The notes under the pieces were generated by a model. It was not told the DNA's origin and ran no database searches. It saw only the letters and a list, made by a program, of their open reading frames with translations. Position numbers and translations under genes: made by a program. From the NCBI GenBank assembly GCA_012523405.1, contig JAAYIN010000083.1, forward strand, positions 1 to 64,000: DNA of 64,000 bases, in the 5' to 3' direction. Each line of letters starts with the position of its first letter. Within the stretch, counting starts at the first letter, position 1. Shown piece after piece: positions 60,966 to 64,000 of this stretch. This DNA is from Clostridiales bacterium. GTDB taxonomy: Bacteria > Bacillota > Clostridia > Christensenellales > Aristaeellaceae.

Positions 60966-62084
60966 TTATGTTTCATCAACATAATCAGTCAGCGTGTGGA
61001 TTGTTTTCTGATCACCATCCCATACCCCAATATTGATATGGTCTGGCATGGTGTCAAGACTAATCATCCACATGAATACTACATCAGGGTAATTGTCAAA
61101 ATCCAGCGCACCGCTAAGGTTTATGCCTATAGGGTAATACTCACCCTCATCGTTCAGCAGCGAAGTCCTAGCATAATACATTTCGTGCAGCGCATTATCA
61201 TCACGTTCGCCGCCAATATTCAGCCGCATGGTTGCATAGATACCTGTCACCTTTTGGGTGAGTGTAACGCTTTGAATGACGCCATCGTTGATTGGGATAG
61301 GTCCATCTTTGACGGTAAAGGTTCGCACTGCAAGTGCTTGCTGTACAGGAAGGGTGAGAACATCCGTCTCGCTCAACCTTGTATTAGGCGTATCCTCGGC
61401 AGGCTCGGGAAATAATTCTTGGAAGTTATAATTATATCCGATTTTCTGTTCGAGCGTGTCTGTTTTAAGCGGAAGCTGATTGATGAGCACTAGACTTCCA
61501 TCTGGTTGATAATGATCATCCAGCATGTCATCACCCGCAATGGTACCATCTTCAACTATTTCTGGATATACGGACACACCATAAACTTTCAGCTGCTTTT
61601 CCTGTGCAGCTCTAAAAATTGTTGTGCCCTTCTCTAGGTCATAGAGCTCAAGAATGGAATCAGGCAGCGGCAGACTGCTATCTCCGAGTGCCATTGGAAA
61701 TAGGATCACGTTCTTATCCAGCGATTCTACATGCGTTGAGAAGTAGATCAGATGACCATCTGCGATGCTTTCCTGCAAAGTGAATTTCACCCTGCCCAGC
61801 GTATAGGTTTTGGTCTCGCTTTGCTCAAGTACCTCAATACCTGCTTTGGGAATGAAGGTACCCCAATTCTGTGTGAAGAAATCTTGCAGTTTCCATTGCA
61901 TTGTTGCTGCAAGTGCCACTGCGCTTATTAGTAAAACCAGCAGCGCTGTAACTAGCACCGTTCGCATTGATATCCGCTTCTTCATGGGCTGTTTGGCTTC
62001 GGTTTTTTCCAATGCTTCAGTGATACTGCGTTTGAAGCTATCAGGCGTGGACCCATACATGTCTTTTAAATTATTCGTGTTCAT
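60966..62084 (-). CDS. DUF4179 anti-sigma-factor-like membrane protein
   Basis: 372 residues. A short cytoplasmic N-terminus with an antisigma-like helix (DSFKRSITEALEKTEA), one membrane helix (TVLVTALLVLLISAVALAATM, residues about 43-63) and a large extracellular DUF4179 domain. Its ATG lies in the stop codon of the ECF sigma gene (ATGA at 62081-62084), the usual layout of a sigma factor and its membrane-bound anti-sigma. The extracellular domain should sense envelope stress. No metal or redox motif is visible. Confidence 0.82.
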   Translation of the reverse strand: MNTNNLKDMYGSTPDSFKRSITEALEKTEAKQPMKKRISMRTVLVTALLVLLISAVALAATMQWKLQDFFTQNWGTFIPKAGIEVLEQSETKTYTLGRVKFTLQESIADGHLIYFSTHVESLDKNVILFPMALGDSSLPLPDSILELYDLEKGTTIFRAAQEKQLKVYGVSVYPEIVEDGTIAGDDMLDDHYQPDGSLVLINQLPLKTDTLEQKIGYNYNFQELFPEPAEDTPNTRLSETDVLTLPVQQALAVRTFTVKDGPIPINDGVIQSVTLTQKVTGIYATMRLNIGGERDDNALHEMYYARTSLLNDEGEYYPIGINLSGALDFDNYPDVVFMWMISLDTMPDHINIGVWDGDQKTIHTLTDYVDET

Positions 62085-62557
62085 TCACAGACCTCCTCTA
62101 GGGTCACTAGGGTATCTTTTAGTAGCAACCTTCCACGATACAATCGCGATTTGAGCGTACCTTGCGGCATCTTGAGCATATGCGCCGTTTCTTTCACGGA
62201 ATATCCCTCCACATAGTAAAGCACCATGGGGAGGCGGTAGCGTTCATCAAGTGAGGTAAACAGTTGATAAACATCGGGCGCTGCATCGGGTGCGGTTTCG
62301 CGTTCGGCTATGGTATCGGTAAGCACCTCGCGTTTTCGCAACCGAAGTTGTGAATAGCATTCGTTGATTAATATACGCACAACCCACGCTTTGATGGCAT
62401 CATCATTGCGCAGAAGATGTTGCTTCTTCCATGCTTTTTCAATAGTCGCTTGTACGGCATCCTCGCGATCGCATATCTGCGATAATATCGTTGTGGACAC
62501 ACGATATAATGTATCTTGCATCGCTACAATTCGGTTTGCAAACTCATCTTGAGTCAT
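62081..62557 (-). CDS. ECF sigma factor
   Basis: 158 residues. Region 2 (TILSQICDREDAVQATIEKAW, KAWVVRILINECYSQLR) and region 4 (SLDERYRLPMVLYYVEGYSVKETAHMLKMPQGTLKSRLYRGRL) are both clear. Length is normal for the small sigma-70/RpoE type. No local target promoter was recognised. Coupled by overlap to the anti-sigma gene. Confidence 0.9.
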   Translation of the reverse strand: MTQDEFANRIVAMQDTLYRVSTTILSQICDREDAVQATIEKAWKKQHLLRNDDAIKAWVVRILINECYSQLRLRKREVLTDTIAERETAPDAAPDVYQLFTSLDERYRLPMVLYYVEGYSVKETAHMLKMPQGTLKSRLYRGRLLLKDTLVTLEEVCE

Positions 62558-62999
62558 ATCATCCCTCCGTTGATTTTGATATAAGTAATTACTCTTGCAT
62601 TATGAGGATGGTTGAGGAATAGCTCAGGTTGCGTTTTGAATGAATTATTATCATCGCCATGCTACATTATGATATATTCTTAGGCTTTTTTCAACTAATA
62701 GACATAATTTGCACTTTGTAAGAAACCTCGACTGCATGCTAATGAGTGAGCACGTTGAGGTTTTTGCTGTGTTCAACCATGTTATGAATGTCACACCTTA
62801 GAAAAATAAATAACAGCAATGCAACCTGGGGTATGTCCAAACCATCTTTGTTACGTGAAATCGATTTTACTCCAAATGCAAAAATACGCATAACGACTCG
62901 TGTTTGTATCAATCCAACTGATTTTTTTGATTTGAAGCTGCAAACACCATGGCATACGTATGTGCACAGCTGAAATACGGCTAGAAAAAGGAGTATAAA
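62558..62999. other. 442-bp intergenic region with orphan hairpin
   Basis: Between two divergently transcribed genes. It holds an orphan AAACCTCGAC / GTTGAGGTTT hairpin with T run (62723-62765), described separately. A 61-codon plus-strand frame at 62788 overlaps an 88-codon minus-strand frame; neither has a good ribosome site or recognisable domain, and I do not call them. The deacetylase has an AAAAAGGAGTATAAA ribosome site. Confidence 0.6.
62723..62765 (+). terminator. Orphan terminator-like hairpin
   Basis: Ten-base stem (one G-U pair) with a 21-base loop and TTTTT tail on the plus strand. No plus-strand gene ends upstream within the gap, so it may end a short untranslated RNA or be a leftover of deleted DNA. 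Confidence 0.45.
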
Positions 63000-63770
63000 A
63001 TGCATACAGATAACGTCACGTTTATATACAAGTTTCGTTGTTCTTATCTTTTCACTATCATGACAATATGTTTGATGCTCTGCATCTGTTCAAATGCGCG
63101 CGCAGAGGAACGATGTAAAACGGTTTTTAATGGTGATCGGTCAAATCCGCAAATAGCAATCACAGTTGATGATTGCTACAACGTAGATCATGTGAGAACA
63201 ATGGTTGATCTATGTAAGAAGTATGACATACCGATTACCTTTTTTGTCGTTGGCAGCGCTTTAAAGGCTGAGGATCAACCACTGTGGCAGGAGGCAATTG
63301 ATGCAGGCTGCGAGATTGGGAATCATACGTGGAACCATCCCAATCTTGCGGAGCTTAATAACAGCAATATCCAATTCCAGTTGGATCGCACTGAAGAAAA
63401 GTTGGATGAGGTTCTTGGATATTCATATCCGATGCAAATCATGCGCCCGCCGTATGGCACGTTGTCAACCAATCCGGATCGAATCAGTGACAGCTGGGTG
63501 CGGGATGCGATTGGGGCAGCCGGTTATCTCTATGCTGTTCGCTGGGATGTTGATGAGACTGATGCGGACAGAGCCCTTCGCAAGACTAAAAACGGCAGCA
63601 TACTCATCTATCATGCGAACCGCAAAGATGTGCGTTGTTTGGAAAAATTAATCCCAAAGCTCATTAAAAAAGGCTTTGAATGTGTGACTGTCAGCGAGAT
63701 TTTAAGCGCGGAAGCAGCGGGCACTTCAAGTGATGATGAATCCGTTTCAATAGCCATTAGTGATATTTAA
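63000..63770 (+). CDS. Secreted polysaccharide deacetylase (NodB domain)
   Basis: 256 residues, ATG after AAAAAGGAG. Signal peptide or anchor (YLFTIMTICLMLCICSNARA-EE). The NodB motifs are complete: metal-binding DD in ITVDDCYNVDHV, His pair HTWNHP, RPPYGTLS, WDVDETDAD and ILIYHANRKD. It removes acetyl groups from an exported or surface glycan such as peptidoglycan GlcNAc; the substrate is not known. The motif 1 sequence TVDDCYN is a slight variation on the usual TFDDGP. The next secreted protein follows after 21 bases. Confidence 0.9.
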   Translation: MHTDNVTFIYKFRCSYLFTIMTICLMLCICSNARAEERCKTVFNGDRSNPQIAITVDDCYNVDHVRTMVDLCKKYDIPITFFVVGSALKAEDQPLWQEAIDAGCEIGNHTWNHPNLAELNNSNIQFQLDRTEEKLDEVLGYSYPMQIMRPPYGTLSTNPDRISDSWVRDAIGAAGYLYAVRWDVDETDADRALRKTKNGSILIYHANRKDVRCLEKLIPKLIKKGFECVTVSEILSAEAAGTSSDDESVSIAISDI

Positions 63771-63791
63771 GAATATAGGGAGATGATATCA

Positions 63792-64000
63792 ATGAAAAAG
63801 TTTGTTTCGTTTTTGGCTGTGACGTTGCTATTTCTAGCATCAACAGCGCTTGGGGAGGAAACCATTCCCGCCCGCTACGTCTCGCTTTTGCAGTCATGGA
63901 ACGCTGCGACCGGCGAGGAACTGCATCTGAATATTCTCGAATACTGGACAGCGTCCGATACCGATTCCTCCGGACATTTTACGCCCGATCATATGCCGCT
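63792..64000 (+). CDS. Secreted protein, N-terminal fragment (3' end outside window)
   Basis: Only the first 69 codons are present. Signal peptide KFVSFLAVTLLFLASTALG cleaved before EETIPARY, then a polar region with no recognised domain. ATG follows TAGGGAGATGATATCA. It lies 21 bases after the deacetylase, so the two are likely one operon. Confidence 0.7.
   Translation, partial: MKKFVSFLAVTLLFLASTALGEETIPARYVSLLQSWNAATGEELHLNILEYWTASDTDSSGHFTPDHMP

Noticed and set aside
62739-63005. Minus-strand 88-codon frame before the deacetylase
   Set aside because: Runs across the deacetylase ribosome site and the orphan hairpin; no domain recognised.
1-64000. tRNA, rRNA or CRISPR array
   Set aside because: Looked for cloverleaf patterns with GTTCRANNC, rRNA stretches and evenly spaced direct repeats on both strands; none seen.

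Overview
The window reads as a piece of a low-to-moderate GC Bacillota genome, most likely class Clostridia. The support is the gene content: PBSX/XkdO-U type phage tail genes, YesM/YesN and LplABC type sugar systems, carbohydrate ABC importers without a local ATPase, strong GGAGG ribosome sites, Gram-positive signal peptides and many FMN, GNAT and two-component genes. Species assignment is inference. No rRNA, tRNA or CRISPR array was seen.

Bases 1 to about 12,100 are the late region of a contractile-tail prophage or phage-derived tailocin. They encode the tape measure end, LysM-type tail protein, hub, baseplate spike, baseplate wedge proteins, a tail fibre, small tail-end proteins, holin-like proteins and an NlpC/P60-PG-binding-LysM endolysin. 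Embedded in it is a complete diversity-generating retroelement (DGR). The C-terminal variable repeat (VR) lies in the fibre gene (8115-8232), an adenine-rich template repeat (TR) lies at 8326-8443, a perfect 18-bp palindrome follows the TR, and a DGR-type reverse transcriptase follows at 8605-9819. Of 24 TR/VR mismatches, 22 fall on TR adenines. No avd gene is visible.

From 12,233 the sequence is chromosomal. It opens with an OmpR/HK pair, then a YesN/YesM pair feeding an LplB-LplC-LplA sugar importer with GH42 and GH30 glycosidases. Next come a nitroreductase, a 5'-truncated histidine kinase remnant, a papain-like enzyme and a YclQNOP-type siderophore importer behind a promoter with a DtxR-like palindrome. 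An EamA protein, two repetitive non-coding elements and a GNAT follow. A minus-strand hexuronate set comes after these (GntR, UxuA mannonate dehydratase, Gfo/Idh oxidoreductase, UxuB-like reductase), with shared palindromes, and then a LysR gene.

Bases 38,513-47,428 (minus) hold an unusual locus: two sugar-type ABC permeases, an HlyD-like adaptor, a MacB-periplasmic-domain-like membrane protein, a very large solute-binding protein with a propeller-like N-terminal half, and an OmpR/HK pair, with no ATPase. Bases 47,580-53,964 (plus) hold a response regulator, kinase, LolD/MacB-type ATPase, double-FtsX permease and a surface-anchored CARDB-like protein.

Bases 54,289-60,807 look like a sialic-acid-type catabolic island: an AGE-family epimerase, a FadR-type GntR regulator, a solute-binding protein with two permeases, and an N-acetylneuraminate lyase. 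Two near-identical candidate operators flank the divergent regulator/importer promoter region. The window ends with an ECF sigma/DUF4179 anti-sigma pair, a secreted polysaccharide deacetylase and the start of another secreted protein.
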